Counted from the first letter of the stretch, positions 1-8,814 are shown. The stretch is DNA of 64,000 nucleotides from Faecalibacterium duncaniae (GCF_010509575.1 NZ_CP048437.1:744001-808000); one strand, 5' to 3'. Translations and numbers: made by a program. Notes: a model not told the origin generated them from the sequence alone.

Positions 1-35
1 GGTGGACCGCGTTTGCGAAGCGCAGCGCAGCGATG

Positions 36-63
36 ATTTTGTCGGGTGAATCGGCGACAAAAT
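36..63. repeat. Inverted repeat at the window start
   Basis: Nine-base arms (36-44 and 55-63, ATTTTGTCG/CGACAAAAT) flank a 10-nt loop. The surrounding 1-110 stretch has no convincing ORF and looks like the end of an intergenic repeat cut by the window edge. The rest of 111-211 shows nothing I can name. Confidence 0.4.
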
Positions 64-211
64 GAATCGGGTGTGTTGAGGGGCGGTTAATCTTTCTGCT
101 GCCTTTATAGGCTGCGGCCTGCTGATCTCTGCAAGTGAGCATGACCAAAATGATCCTCCATATCAAACTGCTGCTAACAATGTTAATGCGTCCTAACATC
201 GGTAAAAACCA

Positions 212-239
212 TTGAAAAAGTCCGAAAGCGTGCTACAAT
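212..239 (+). promoter_or_regulatory. Sigma-70-type promoter for the DUF6110/ATPase pair
   Basis: A -35 box TTGAAA (212-217) is separated by 16 bp from a -10 box TACAAT (234-239). The predicted start near 246 gives a leader of about 68 nt before the first gene. Confidence 0.6.
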
Positions 240-313
240 ACAGAGATAAAGAGCCTGCCCCCCGCTCAAGGGTGTGGGCGCTCAGATAGGAAACACAGAA
301 ATGAGGGATAAAT

Positions 314-598
314 ATGTTTGATACAAAAAAGCTTGCACTGTTTTTGGGCGGTGTGGTGTTCGGCTCTGCCGGCTTCAAGGTACTGTCCAGCAAGGACGCA
401 AAAAAGGTCTACACCCAGACCACTGCTGCGGTGCTGCGGATGAAGGACTGCACCATGCAGACTGTGAACAAGGTGCAGGAAGAGGCCGGTGACATCCTTG
501 CCGATGCAAAGGCCATCAACGAGAGCCGCGCCGCCGAGGCTGCACAGGAGGTCATCGAGGATACGGCTGAACAGCCCGCAGAGCAGACTGCACAGTGA
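314..598 (+). CDS. DUF6110 family small protein, partner of a metal P-type ATPase
   Basis: A 94-residue protein. Residues about 7-25 (LALFLGGVVFGSAGFKVL) form a glycine-rich hydrophobic segment that could sit in or on the membrane, and the rest is a charged, alanine/glutamate-rich helix. Small proteins of this type are, to my knowledge, recurrently encoded just upstream of heavy-metal P-type ATPases, and that is the arrangement here. Start: ATG at 314 after a GAGGG Shine-Dalgarno near 304. A terminator-like hairpin at 611-636 separates it from the ATPase, so the small protein may be made in excess. The biochemical role is unknown; an accessory role in metal transport is inferred from context only. 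Confidence 0.75.
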   Translation: MFDTKKLALFLGGVVFGSAGFKVLSSKDAKKVYTQTTAAVLRMKDCTMQTVNKVQEEAGDILADAKAINESRAAEAAQEVIEDTAEQPAEQTAQ

Positions 599-610
599 TA
601 CAACGCAGCG

Positions 611-636
611 GAGCCGCCCTTGGGCGGCTCTTTTTT
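611..636 (+). terminator. Intercistronic terminator/attenuator hairpin
   Basis: Arms GAGCCGCC (611-618) and GGCGGCTC (623-630) with a 4-nt loop are followed by six T. It lies between the DUF6110 gene and the ATPase start at 659, so it probably lowers read-through into the ATPase. Confidence 0.75.
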
Positions 637-658
637 ACGCAGAGGGGTAAGAAAAGCA

Positions 659-2749
659 ATGAAATGTACGATCTTACATGAAGGCAGGGGACGGATGCGG
701 GTGCACGTCTGCGCCGTGCAGATGACCCTGCACCGGGCAGATGTGCTGGAAGCCTACCTGAACGGGCAGGACAACATTCAAAAAGCTACCGTCTACGAGC
801 GCACCGGAGATGTGGTGTTGACCTACCGGGGCAGCCGGAAGGATGCCGTCGCCCTGCTGGCGGCCTACCGCTTTGACAACGAAGAGTTAGAGGTGCTGGT
901 CACTTCCCACGATAGCAGGAAAATCAATCAGGAATATCAGGAGAAGATGGTCAACCTTGTGGCGGGCCGGGTGTTCCGCAAGGTGTTCCTGCCCGCGCCC
1001 ATCGCGGCGGCATATACGGTATGGCGCTCCATCGCCTTTGTCTGGAAGGGCATCCGCTGCCTGCTGCACCGCAAGCTGGAGGTAGAGGTGCTGGATGCGC
1101 TCAGCATCACCGCCTCCCTCCTGCGGGGGGATTACAGCACCGCAGGGTCGGTGATGTTCCTGCTGACGGTAGGCAGCCTGCTGGAGGAGTGGACGCGGAA
1201 AAAGAGCTTGGACGACCTTGCTCGCAGCATGGCGCTGAACGTGGATAAGGTCTGGGTGCGCACCCCGCAGGGCGAGGTACTGGTGCCGTTGACCCGCGTT
1301 CACGCCGGGGACGAAGTGGTGGTGCGCTCCGGCAACATGATCCCGCTGGACGGCATGGTGCTGGAAGGCGAAGCCATGGTCAATCAGGCTGCCCTGACCG
1401 GCGAGTCTATGCCGGTACGCAAGACCACCGGTGCCACCGTTTACGCCGGAACAGTGGTGGAAGAGGGCGAATGCGTCCTTGTGGCCAAGGCAGAGGGCGG
1501 TGCCAACCGCTATGATAAGATCGTGGCGATGATCGAGGAATCGGAAAAGCTCAAGTCCGGCACCGAAAACCGGGCTTTGCAGCTGGCCGACCGTCTGGTG
1601 CCGTGGTGCCTTGCCGGTACGGTGGCTACCTATGCCTTTACCCGCAACGTCACCCGGGCCATCTCCATCTTGATGGTGGACTTCTCCTGTGCGCTGAAGC
1701 TTTCCATGCCGCTGGCAGTGCTCTCTGCCATGCGGGAGTGCGGGGAATATCACATCACCGTAAAAGGCGGCAAGTATCTGGAAGCGTTGGCAAAGGCGGA
1801 CACCATCGTGTTCGATAAGACCGGCACCCTCACCCGTGCCACCCCACAGGTGGTGCAGGTGGTGCCTTTCTCCGGCTGCGGGGAGCAGGAGGTATTGCAG
1901 CTTGCCGCCTGTCTGGAAGAGCATTTCCCCCATTCCATGGCAAACGCCGTCGTCCGTGCTGCCAAGGAGCGGGGAATCTCTCACGAAGAGATGCACTCCG
2001 AGGTGGAGTACATCGTGGCCCATGGCATTGCCAGCCGGGTAGGGGGCAAGCGGGTGGTCATCGGCAGCGCCCACTTTATTTTCGAGGACGAGGGCTGCAC
2101 CATCCCGGCAGGGGAACAGGCAAAGTTTGATGCGCTGGATCCGCAGTATTCCCACCTGTATCTGGCAGCATCCGGGGTGCTGGCGGGGGTTATCTGCATC
2201 GCAGATCCCCTGCGCCCGGAGGCGGCACAGGTGCTGCGCCAGCTTCAAAAGCTGGGCATCACTCAGACCGTTATGATGACCGGCGACAGTGACCGCACCG
2301 CCCGCGCCATTGCGGCGCAGGTGGGGGTAGACCGCTGCTTTGCGGAGGTGCTGCCGGAGGATAAGGCCGCCTTTGTCCGCGATGCCAAAGCCGAGGGACA
2401 TACAGTTGTGATGATCGGCGACGGCATCAACGATTCGCCCGCTTTGTCGGCGGCAGATATCGGCATCGCCATCCATTCCGGTGCCGCCATCGCCCGGGAG
2501 ATTGCCGATGTGACCATCCGCGCGGATAGTCTGGAAGAGCTGGTGACCTTAAAAGCCATTGCCAACGCCCTGCAAAAGCGGGTGGGCAGCAATTACCGCT
2601 TTGTGCTCAGCTTCAACTCGGCCCTCATCCTTCTGGGGGCTCTGGGCATCCTGCCCCCTGCCACCAGTGCCATGCTGCATAACCTTTCCACCCTTGGCAT
2701 CAGCCTGCGCAGCATGACAGACCTGTTGGAGCAGAAGCCTTCCCTGTAA
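659..2749 (+). CDS. Heavy-metal translocating P1B-type ATPase
   Basis: A 696-residue membrane ATPase that should export or import a transition metal. Visible motifs: an N-terminal HMA-like region without a CxxC pair, actuator motif TGES (about 246), phosphorylation motif DKTGTLT (D about 386), a nucleotide-binding HFPHS motif (about 422), and the hinge MIGDGINDS (about 587). The intramembrane motif reads FSCALKLSMP (about 342), where most P1B pumps have CPC or a similar CPx, so the metal cannot be assigned. The start is placed at 659, after AGAGGGG; an upstream in-frame start at 620 would lie inside the terminator stem. It follows the DUF6110 gene. Confidence 0.9.
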   Translation: MKCTILHEGRGRMRVHVCAVQMTLHRADVLEAYLNGQDNIQKATVYERTGDVVLTYRGSRKDAVALLAAYRFDNEELEVLVTSHDSRKINQEYQEKMVNLVAGRVFRKVFLPAPIAAAYTVWRSIAFVWKGIRCLLHRKLEVEVLDALSITASLLRGDYSTAGSVMFLLTVGSLLEEWTRKKSLDDLARSMALNVDKVWVRTPQGEVLVPLTRVHAGDEVVVRSGNMIPLDGMVLEGEAMVNQAALTGESMPVRKTTGATVYAGTVVEEGECVLVAKAEGGANRYDKIVAMIEESEKLKSGTENRALQLADRLVPWCLAGTVATYAFTRNVTRAISILMVDFSCALKLSMPLAVLSAMRECGEYHITVKGGKYLEALAKADTIVFDKTGTLTRATPQVVQVVPFSGCGEQEVLQLAACLEEHFPHSMANAVVRAAKERGISHEEMHSEVEYIVAHGIASRVGGKRVVIGSAHFIFEDEGCTIPAGEQAKFDALDPQYSHLYLAASGVLAGVICIADPLRPEAAQVLRQLQKLGITQTVMMTGDSDRTARAIAAQVGVDRCFAEVLPEDKAAFVRDAKAEGHTVVMIGDGINDSPALSAADIGIAIHSGAAIAREIADVTIRADSLEELVTLKAIANALQKRVGSNYRFVLSFNSALILLGALGILPPATSAMLHNLSTLGISLRSMTDLLEQKPSL

Positions 2750-2756
2750 AAATGGC

Positions 2757-2786
2757 ACGCCGGAGCGTCCGCAGATGCTCCGGCGT
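2757..2786 (-). terminator. Hairpin between convergent genes, weak terminator for glgP
   Basis: Perfect 10-bp stem (2757-2766 with 2777-2786, ACGCCGGAGC/GCTCCGGCGT) and a 10-nt loop. Read on the minus strand it is followed by GCCATTTTT, so it may end the glgP transcript. No T-run follows on the plus strand. Confidence 0.5.
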
Positions 2787-2871
2787 ACCGAAATGATAGC
2801 TCTTCCCACAGAAAGCAGTGTATCTTCTACAAGAAACTGCTGGATGCTGGGATGACGCAAAGTAAAAACGA

Positions 2872-5133
2872 TTACTTCCCCAGATGCCAGATGTCGCGGT
2901 CGTACTCGGCAATGGTGCGGTCGGAGGAGAACATCCCGGCTTTGGCAATGTTCACAAGGCACTTGCGCCGCCAGCCCATGGGGTCGCAGGCGTAATCACT
3001 GAGGGCCTGCCCTTTGCGGACGACATAGGCGTTGAAGTCCGGCAGGGTCTGGAACCAGTCCTTGTGGATCAGCTCATGGTGCAGGCGGGTCAGGTTTTCG
3101 GCATGGCCGGCAGCCAGCATCTCCGGGCCGGTGAGGAAGCTGATGGCGCGGCGGATGTTGGCATCGCCCTCCACCCACTGGGCCGGGTCGTAATCGCCCA
3201 CGGCGTAGCGGTGGATGACCTGATCGGAGGTCTGGCCGAAGATATAAATGTTCTCTTCGCCCACCTGCTGGCTGATCTCCACATTGGCACCGTCCATGGT
3301 GCCCAGCGTCAGCGCACCGTTTAGCATGAACTTCATGTTGCCGGTGCCGGAGGCCTCCTTGGAGGCAAGGCTGATCTGTTCGGACAGGTCACAGGCAGGG
3401 ATGAGCTTTTCGGCAGCGGTGACGTTGTAATTTTCCACAAATACCACCTGCAGCCACTTGGACACCTCCGGGTCTGCGGCGATGACCTTGGAGAGGGTCA
3501 GCAAGGCATGGATGATGTCCTTGGCAATGGTGTAGGCAGGAGCAGCCTTGGCACCAAAGATGCTCACCAGCGGCATGGCAGGCAGATGCCCGGCCTTGAT
3601 CTCGTAATACTGATGGATGAGGTACAGCAGGTTCAGCTGCTGACGCTTATACTCGTGCAGCCGCTTGGACTGGATATCGAACATGGCATCGGGATTCACT
3701 GCCACCTTCTGGGTGCGCAGCAGCCAGTCTGCCAGCGCTGCCTTGTTGGCCTTTTTCACGGCGGTCAACTCGTCCAGCACGGCTTCGTCGTTGGCGAAGG
3801 CCAGCAGCTTCTCCAGCTCGGCAGCGTCCTTACGGAAGCCGGAACCGATGTGCTTTTCCAGCGTGGCGGTCAGGCGCGGGTCACATTCCAGCAGCCAGCG
3901 GCGGAAGGTGATGCCGTTGGTCTTGTTGTTGAACTTTTCCGGGTACAGCTCATAGAAGCCGTGCAGCTCGGAATTTTTCAGGATCTCGGTGTGCAGCGCT
4001 GCCACGCCGTTGGTGGAATGGGTGAAGTGGATGTCCATGTGGGCCATGTGCACCCGGTCGTCCTTGTCGATGATGGCAAGGCTCTCGTCCTCGGTGCGGG
4101 TGCGGGCCAATGCGTCCAGCTTTTCAATGATGGGCATCAGCTGGGGCACCACTGCATCCAGATAGGCGCGGGGCCACTTTTCCAGTGCCTCGGCCAGAAT
4201 GGTGTGGTTGGTGTAGGCACAGGTCTTGGTGACGATCTCCACAGCTTCCTCAAACTCAATGCCCCGCTGCCCCAGCAGCCGGATCAGCTCCGGGATGACC
4301 ATGCTGGGGTGGGTGTCGTTGATCTGGATGGCGGCGTAGTCGGCCAGATCGTGGTAATTGCAGCCCCGGGCGGCGCACTCTGCCAGAATGAGCTGGGCAC
4401 CGGCAGAAACCATGAGGTACTGCTGATACACCCGCAGACGGCGGCCTGCCTCATCGGAGTCGTCCGGGTAGAGGAACAGGGTCAGGTTCTTGTCGATGGC
4501 GGTCTTGTCAAAGGCAATGCCGTCATGGACGATGCTCTCGTCGATGGTATCCAGATCGAACAGATTCAGGGTGTTGGTGCGGCCCTCGTAACCGGTGACA
4601 GCCAGCTTGTACAGCCGGGCAGTATATTCCTTGCCTGCCAGCTCCACCGGGTAGGTCACATCGGTCTTTTCGGCCCAGCTGTGGGCGGTGAGCCAGGGGT
4701 CGGGCTTTTCGTTCTGCACACCATCCTCAAAGGACTGGTGGAACAGGCCAAAGTGATACCGCAGGCCCACGCCGTCGCCGGGCAGGTTCAGCGTTGCCAG
4801 CGAATCCAGGAAGCAGGCTGCCAGACGGCCCAGACCACCGTTGCCGAGAGAGGGCTCCGGTTCCACCTCTTCAATATCGGAAAGGCGCTTTCCGGCAGCG
4901 GCCAGTGCATCCCGGGCTTCTTCGTACAGTCCCAGATTGATGAGGTTGTTAGACAGCAGCTTGCCGATAAGAAATTCGGCGCTGATATAGTACAGCTTGC
5001 GGCCGGTAACGGGCTGCACGCGGTCGGCACTCTTCTGCCGCACCAGCTCCAGCAGTGCCAGATACAGCTCCTGATCGGTGCAGTCCGCCAGCAGCTTTCC
5101 GGTGAGGCTCTGTAATGTTTCGGTAAAGCTCAT
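2872..5133 (-). CDS. glgP: Glycogen/starch alpha-glucan phosphorylase
   Basis: A cytoplasmic PLP enzyme that releases glucose 1-phosphate from the non-reducing ends of glycogen or maltodextrin. The 753 residues are close to the usual bacterial length. The N-terminal active-site segment [19 protein letters not shown] and the PLP site [18 protein letters not shown] (Schiff-base Lys about 601) are intact. ATG at 5133 follows a strong AGGAGG; the longer in-frame start at 5187 has no ribosome-binding site and was rejected. It is monocistronic and divergent from an AraC regulator, which could plausibly control it. No other glycogen genes are in the window. Confidence 0.95.
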   Translation of the reverse strand: MSFTETLQSLTGKLLADCTDQELYLALLELVRQKSADRVQPVTGRKLYYISAEFLIGKLLSNNLINLGLYEEARDALAAAGKRLSDIEEVEPEPSLGNGGLGRLAACFLDSLATLNLPGDGVGLRYHFGLFHQSFEDGVQNEKPDPWLTAHSWAEKTDVTYPVELAGKEYTARLYKLAVTGYEGRTNTLNLFDLDTIDESIVHDGIAFDKTAIDKNLTLFLYPDDSDEAGRRLRVYQQYLMVSAGAQLILAECAARGCNYHDLADYAAIQINDTHPSMVIPELIRLLGQRGIEFEEAVEIVTKTCAYTNHTILAEALEKWPRAYLDAVVPQLMPIIEKLDALARTRTEDESLAIIDKDDRVHMAHMDIHFTHSTNGVAALHTEILKNSELHGFYELYPEKFNNKTNGITFRRWLLECDPRLTATLEKHIGSGFRKDAAELEKLLAFANDEAVLDELTAVKKANKAALADWLLRTQKVAVNPDAMFDIQSKRLHEYKRQQLNLLYLIHQYYEIKAGHLPAMPLVSIFGAKAAPAYTIAKDIIHALLTLSKVIAADPEVSKWLQVVFVENYNVTAAEKLIPACDLSEQISLASKEASGTGNMKFMLNGALTLGTMDGANVEISQQVGEENIYIFGQTSDQVIHRYAVGDYDPAQWVEGDANIRRAISFLTGPEMLAAGHAENLTRLHHELIHKDWFQTLPDFNAYVVRKGQALSDYACDPMGWRRKCLVNIAKAGMFSSDRTIAEYDRDIWHLGK

Positions 5134-5225
5134 AATGGATCCTCCTTTGTTTTCAGATACACACCTTACGGAAAACAGGTTTGACATTTATAATGCAAGA
5201 TATACCAGATAAAACAATCGAAATC

Positions 5226-5255
5226 TTGCCTTAAAGGAGCAAATTATGGTACAAT
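5226..5255 (+). promoter_or_regulatory. Candidate promoter for the AraC-family gene
   Basis: TTGCCT (5226-5231), 18-bp spacer, TACAAT (5250-5255). A start near 5262 would leave a very short leader just containing the GGAGG at 5266-5270. Confidence 0.45.
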
Positions 5256-5277
5256 CCTATCATCTGGAGGTGAGATG

Positions 5278-6135
5278 ATGCATAATCAGGCTTCTTTGCA
5301 GGAAACCAAGCAGCACGGTGCCGTGCGGTTCCCCTTCAATCTGTATCCCTGCACCATTCCGGGAGATTTTCCGCAGGTGGCACTGCACTGGCAGGAGAGC
5401 ATGGAGCTGGTCTTTGTCAAGCGGGGCGCGGGGCTGGTGCAGGTGGGCGCTGCGTCCTGCCCGGCCTATCAGGGGGATATCTTTATTTTTACGCCCGGCA
5501 CCCTCCACGCCCTGCGGCAGGCAGAGGGGCAGCGCATGGAATACGAGAACATCATCTTTGAGCTGGAGCTTCTGGGCGGTGCGGAGGACCTTTGCGCCGA
5601 AAAATACCTGCTTCCGCTCCAGAGCGGGCGGCTGCTGCTGCCTGCGCGGCTGACTCCCAACGACCTGTGTTATCTCCAGGCCGCCGCCTGCCTGCGGGAG
5701 GTGGAGGAAGCCAACCGTGCCAAGCTTCCCGGCTATGAGCTGCTGGTCAAAGGAGCGCTGCTGCGCTTTCTCTCCCTGCTCATTGCGCAGGGGAAACAGC
5801 AGCTCCCCGCGGAAACTGCCGATACCCGGCGGCTGAAAGCCGTTCTGCAATGGATCTCTGTCCATTATGCCGAGGGGCTTCGGGTCGCCGATGCCGCCGG
5901 GGTCTGCTCCTTCAGTTCCAGCCACTTCATGCGCTGGTTCCGGCAGATGACAGGGCAGAGCTTTGTTGCCTTTCTGAACGAATACCGGCTGAATGCCGCC
6001 GCCGAAGCGCTGCATGCTACGGACGAGACGGTGCTGACGATCGCTTCCCGGTGCGGGTTTGAAAACCTCTCCTATTTTAACCGGGCATTCAAGGCGCATT
6101 TTGGCATGACTCCGCGGGAGTACCGGAAAAAATAA
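5278..6135 (+). CDS. AraC-family transcriptional regulator
   Basis: A 285-residue regulator. The N-terminal half is a cupin-like sensing domain (about 25-140; HWQESMELVFVKRGAG near the start). The C-terminal 100 residues hold two helix-turn-helix units, including FSSSHFMRWFRQMTGQSF and the signature ending ENLSYFNRAFKAHFGMTPREYR. Such proteins usually bind a sugar or other small ligand and activate nearby genes. ATG 5278 has better spacing (7 nt) from GGAGG than ATG 5275 (4 nt). It is divergent from glgP, so glycogen or sugar control is an inference. A strong terminator begins at its stop codon. Confidence 0.88.
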   Translation: MHNQASLQETKQHGAVRFPFNLYPCTIPGDFPQVALHWQESMELVFVKRGAGLVQVGAASCPAYQGDIFIFTPGTLHALRQAEGQRMEYENIIFELELLGGAEDLCAEKYLLPLQSGRLLLPARLTPNDLCYLQAAACLREVEEANRAKLPGYELLVKGALLRFLSLLIAQGKQQLPAETADTRRLKAVLQWISVHYAEGLRVADAAGVCSFSSSHFMRWFRQMTGQSFVAFLNEYRLNAAAEALHATDETVLTIASRCGFENLSYFNRAFKAHFGMTPREYRKK

Positions 6136-6191
6136 ACAAAATGAGGCCGTTCCGCTTCTCTGAGAAAGAGAGGGAACGGCCTCATTGTTTT
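6134..6191 (+). terminator. Rho-independent terminator of the AraC gene
   Basis: Long stem: AAACAAAATGAGGCCGTTCC (6134-6153) pairs with GGAACGGCCTCATTGTTT (6173-6190) with a 2-nt bulge. The T-rich 3' arm ends in TTTT, and the A-rich 5' arm could serve the other strand. Confidence 0.8.
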
Positions 6192-6444
6192 GAGTAGCTT
6201 GAGCGAGCGACAACCACCAGCTCCGCTGGTGGAAAAGAAAATGCTTTAGCTATAAGATTCAAGCGAAGCGAGATGACAAAGAAATTGTCATCTTAGAAGA
6301 TGCACTTTATGATACTGCTCGTTAGAGCAGTAGGGCAAGTAATGCAGATGAAAGATGCTTGCTCGTGGCCCCTTGCAGGGGCTTTGCTAGTAAGGAGCCC
6401 TTCTAGGGCTTACTCAAGCCACCGGCTCAGCCGGTGGTTTTGAC
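6192..6444. mobile_element. Putative IS200/IS605-type non-autonomous element (palindrome-associated)
   Basis: About 250 bp without an ORF, made of six successive hairpins: 6214-6232 (CCACCAGC/GCTGGTGG), 6271-6293, 6313-6332 (TACTGCTC/GAGCAGTA), 6368-6382, 6389-6414 and 6419-6437 (CCACCGGC/GCCGGTGG). The first and last are near-identical subterminal hairpins with 3-nt loops, and the right one is followed by TTTTGAC. IS200/IS605 elements have subterminal hairpins rather than terminal inverted repeats, so a transposase-less derivative is plausible. A structured RNA is the alternative. No TnpA or TnpB is nearby. Confidence 0.45.
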
Positions 6445-6487
6445 TTCTGGATCAGTGGCAGCCGGATGGCGGCAGACTCCGATTCAT

Positions 6488-7942
6488 TCAAACCAGGCTT
6501 TCCATGATCTCCGCGCACTTTTCAATGCCGATGACACCGCTATCCAATGCAATATGATAATTGAATTCATGGTAGGTCTTGTGAATCAGATAGCCTGCGA
6601 TCAGGAAGGTCAGGATATCCGACAGCGGCATGGAGTACAGCACACCATCCAGCCCGAAAAACCGGGGCAGCAGCAGGGCAAAGCCCACGCCGAACACCAC
6701 CTCACGCACCATGGAAAGGGCAGTGGATTCTGCTGCCTTGCCCATGGCCTGCAGGAAGATGAAGCAGGCTTTGTTGACACAGGCCAGAATGATCATGCAC
6801 AGGTAGATGCGGAAGGACTTCACGGCAAAATCGGTGTAGTACACGCTCTCATTGGCGGCACCGAACAGGGCGATGAGCTGCCGGGGAAGCAGCTCCACCA
6901 GCACCAGTGCGACCACACCGACAGCGGCTTCTGCCAGCAGCAGTTTCGTGAACAACTCCTTCACACGGGCGGGCTTTTTTGCACCCATGTTGAAGCCCAC
7001 CACGGGGATGCAGCCGGCTGCCATGCCCACCACGATGGAGATGACGATCTGGAAGAACTTCATCACGATGCCCACCACCGCCATGGGGATCTGGGCGTAC
7101 TGTTCCTGCCCGAATACCGCATCCAGTGCGCCGTATTTGCGGATCATGTTGTTGATGGCTGCCATGGCTGCAACAAGGCTGATCTGAGAAAGAAAGCTGG
7201 TCATGCCAAGGGTCAGGGTGCGGCCGCAGATGGAACCCTTCAGCCGAAGGTCAGCCCACGCCGGGCGAATGATCTTCATGTGCAGCAGATACCACACTGC
7301 CAGCGCTGCGGTGACCACCTGACCGATCACAGTAGCCACCGCCGCGCCCATCATGCCCCAGCGGAAGCCGAAGATAAAGATGGGATCCAGAATGATGTTC
7401 AGCACCGCACCCGCAAGGGTGGACACCATGGCAAACCGGGGGCTGCCGTCGGCACGGATGATGGGGTTCATGGCCTGCCCGAACATATAAAAGGGGATAC
7501 CCAGCGTGATGTAGAAGAAATATTCTTGGGAATGATGATAGGTCTCGGCGTTGACCGTTCCGCCGAACATGGCGAGAATGGTATTTGCAAAGATCAGATA
7601 CACAGCGGTCAGAACGATGCTGCTGACCAGACACATCACCACCGCGTTGCCAACGCTCCGCCTTGCCTTGGGGACTTCGTTCTGGCCAAGGCTGATGCTG
7701 ACAAAGGCGCAGCAGCCGTCACCGATCATCACGGCAATGGCCAGCGCCACCACCGTAAGCGGGAACACGACCGTATTGGCGGCGTTGCCGTAGGAGCCGA
7801 GGTAGCTGGCATTTGCAATAAAGATCTGGTCCACGATGTTGTACAGTGCGCCGACCAGCAGAGAAATAATGCACGGAATCGCATACTTTTGCATCAGCTT
7901 TCCGATGCGTTCCGTGCCGAGAAATTGATTGGAACTTTCCAT
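6488..7942 (-). CDS. MATE family efflux transporter
   Basis: A 484-residue inner-membrane protein with about 12 predicted hydrophobic segments. The N-terminal part (IPCIISLLVGALYNIVDQIF) and the second-half repeat are typical of the DinF/NorM multidrug and toxic-compound extrusion family, which exports organic cations or drugs by Na+ or H+ antiport. ATG 7942 follows AAGGTGA; the in-frame upstream ATG at 7993 lies inside the leader hairpin and was rejected. Expression probably depends on read-through of the terminator at 7977-8029. The substrate cannot be inferred. Confidence 0.93.
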   Translation of the reverse strand: MESSNQFLGTERIGKLMQKYAIPCIISLLVGALYNIVDQIFIANASYLGSYGNAANTVVFPLTVVALAIAVMIGDGCCAFVSISLGQNEVPKARRSVGNAVVMCLVSSIVLTAVYLIFANTILAMFGGTVNAETYHHSQEYFFYITLGIPFYMFGQAMNPIIRADGSPRFAMVSTLAGAVLNIILDPIFIFGFRWGMMGAAVATVIGQVVTAALAVWYLLHMKIIRPAWADLRLKGSICGRTLTLGMTSFLSQISLVAAMAAINNMIRKYGALDAVFGQEQYAQIPMAVVGIVMKFFQIVISIVVGMAAGCIPVVGFNMGAKKPARVKELFTKLLLAEAAVGVVALVLVELLPRQLIALFGAANESVYYTDFAVKSFRIYLCMIILACVNKACFIFLQAMGKAAESTALSMVREVVFGVGFALLLPRFFGLDGVLYSMPLSDILTFLIAGYLIHKTYHEFNYHIALDSGVIGIEKCAEIMESLV

Positions 7943-7976
7943 GGGATTCACCTTACCTTTCCATTTTAGGACAAAC

Positions 7977-8029
7977 AAAAAAACGAGTGGCACTCATGCA
8001 ACCGGTCTTACGCATGAGTGCCACTCGTT
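7977..8029 (-). terminator. Leader attenuator or operator of the MATE gene
   Basis: A perfect 18-bp inverted repeat (7982-7999, AACGAGTGGCACTCATGC; 8012-8029) with a 12-nt loop is followed on the minus strand by seven T (7983-7977). It starts about 4 nt after the predicted transcription start and ends 34 nt before the MATE start codon, so it can act as an attenuator. The same palindrome could instead be a repressor operator. Confidence 0.75.
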
Positions 8030-8039
8030 GTACGAAATC

Positions 8040-8068
8040 ATTATACCGATTCTCTGCCCAATTTGCAA
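8040..8068 (-). promoter_or_regulatory. Promoter of the MATE gene
   Basis: On the minus strand, -35 TTGCAA (8063-8068), a 17-bp spacer and a consensus -10 TATAAT (8040-8045). The predicted start is near 8033, directly ahead of the leader hairpin. Confidence 0.75.
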
Positions 8069-8142
8069 AGGTACTTTTGCACAAGAAATCTGCGGGTCAT
8101 TCTGCGCATATTGCACGATGCAAACTTTGTGGAAAATCACCT

Positions 8143-8172
8143 TTGAAGCCATGGAGTGGTTTGTGTTATAAT
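8143..8172 (+). promoter_or_regulatory. Plus-strand promoter with no full-length gene downstream
   Basis: TTGAAG (8143-8148), 18-bp spacer, TATAAT (8167-8172). It points to a 19-codon ORF at 8244 and then runs antisense into the nitroreductase gene. Confidence 0.5.
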
Positions 8173-8243
8173 AGAAAAGAACGAAAACGCGCTGGAAAGT
8201 CTGTTTTGCACAGTCTGTTCCACTTGGATGAAAGAGGAGCAAT

Positions 8244-8303
8244 ATGGTAAAGTATCAAGCAGGAACGCTCGTGGTTTCGTCTGGAAAATTTACCACTGGT
8301 TAA
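8244..8303 (+). CDS. Possible 19-residue peptide or truncated gene start
   Basis: ATG 8244 follows GAGGAG (4-nt spacing) and opens a 19-codon ORF (MVKYQAGTLVVSSGKFTTG) that ends in TAA. A consensus -10 lies about 72 nt upstream. It overlaps the 3' end of the nitroreductase gene on the other strand by 14 nt. It may be a micropeptide, a leader peptide, or the remnant of a gene whose body was deleted. No family is recognised. Confidence 0.3.
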   Translation: MVKYQAGTLVVSSGKFTTG

Positions 8304-8814
8304 AATGTATCCGGTCATCCTCATAGCGGCTCTCACGCGGGGCAGTAAGGTCTGCTTCCGGGTAGCCAAGGGCGATGATGGAGTGGGGCACAATGGTCTC
8401 CGGCAGAGCGAAGAGCTTTTGCTGGGCCTCTACCCGGTCCATCTGGGGCCAGGTGCCCAGCCAGACTGCGCCAAGCCCCAGCTCCTGTGCGGCGAGGCAG
8501 ATGTTCTGGGCGGCAATGGCTCCGTCGATCACCCAGTAGTCCTTTGCAAAGCGGAACGCACGGTCAAGGTCGCCGCAGACGAGGATACCGGCGGCAGCTT
8601 TCCGCAGCGGCTCGGCAGGGCGGCCGTTGGCATCGGCCATCTGTGCCAGCTTTTCCGGGTCGGTCACCACCACGAAGGACCAATCCCGCGCATTGACGCA
8701 GCTGGGTCCGCTCATGGCCGCTTCCAGCAGCTGGTGCAGTGTTTCGCTTTTGATGGGCTTGTCGGTGAATTCCCGGCAGCTGCGCCGGGTGAGAATGGCA
8801 TCCAGAGTGTTCAT
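8290..8814 (-). CDS. Nitroreductase family protein
   Basis: A 174-residue FMN-dependent oxidoreductase fold. N-terminal FMN-phosphate motif RRSCREFTDKPI (about 10-21), SGPSCVNARDWSFVVV (about 35-50) and the C-terminal block EELGLGAVWLGTWP-like (AQELGLGAVWLGTWP, about 108-122) fit the short clostridial nitroreductases that reduce nitro groups, quinones or flavins with NAD(P)H. ATG 8814 follows AGGAGG with 9-nt spacing. It lies 45 nt downstream of the patatin gene and is probably cotranscribed with it. Confidence 0.92.
   Translation of the reverse strand: MNTLDAILTRRSCREFTDKPIKSETLHQLLEAAMSGPSCVNARDWSFVVVTDPEKLAQMADANGRPAEPLRKAAAGILVCGDLDRAFRFAKDYWVIDGAIAAQNICLAAQELGLGAVWLGTWPQMDRVEAQQKLFALPETIVPHSIIALGYPEADLTAPRESRYEDDRIHFNQW

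Noticed and set aside
2757..2786. The perfect hairpin after the P-type ATPase as its terminator
   Set aside because: No T-run follows on the plus strand; it fits the minus strand better, so it was assigned to glgP with low confidence.
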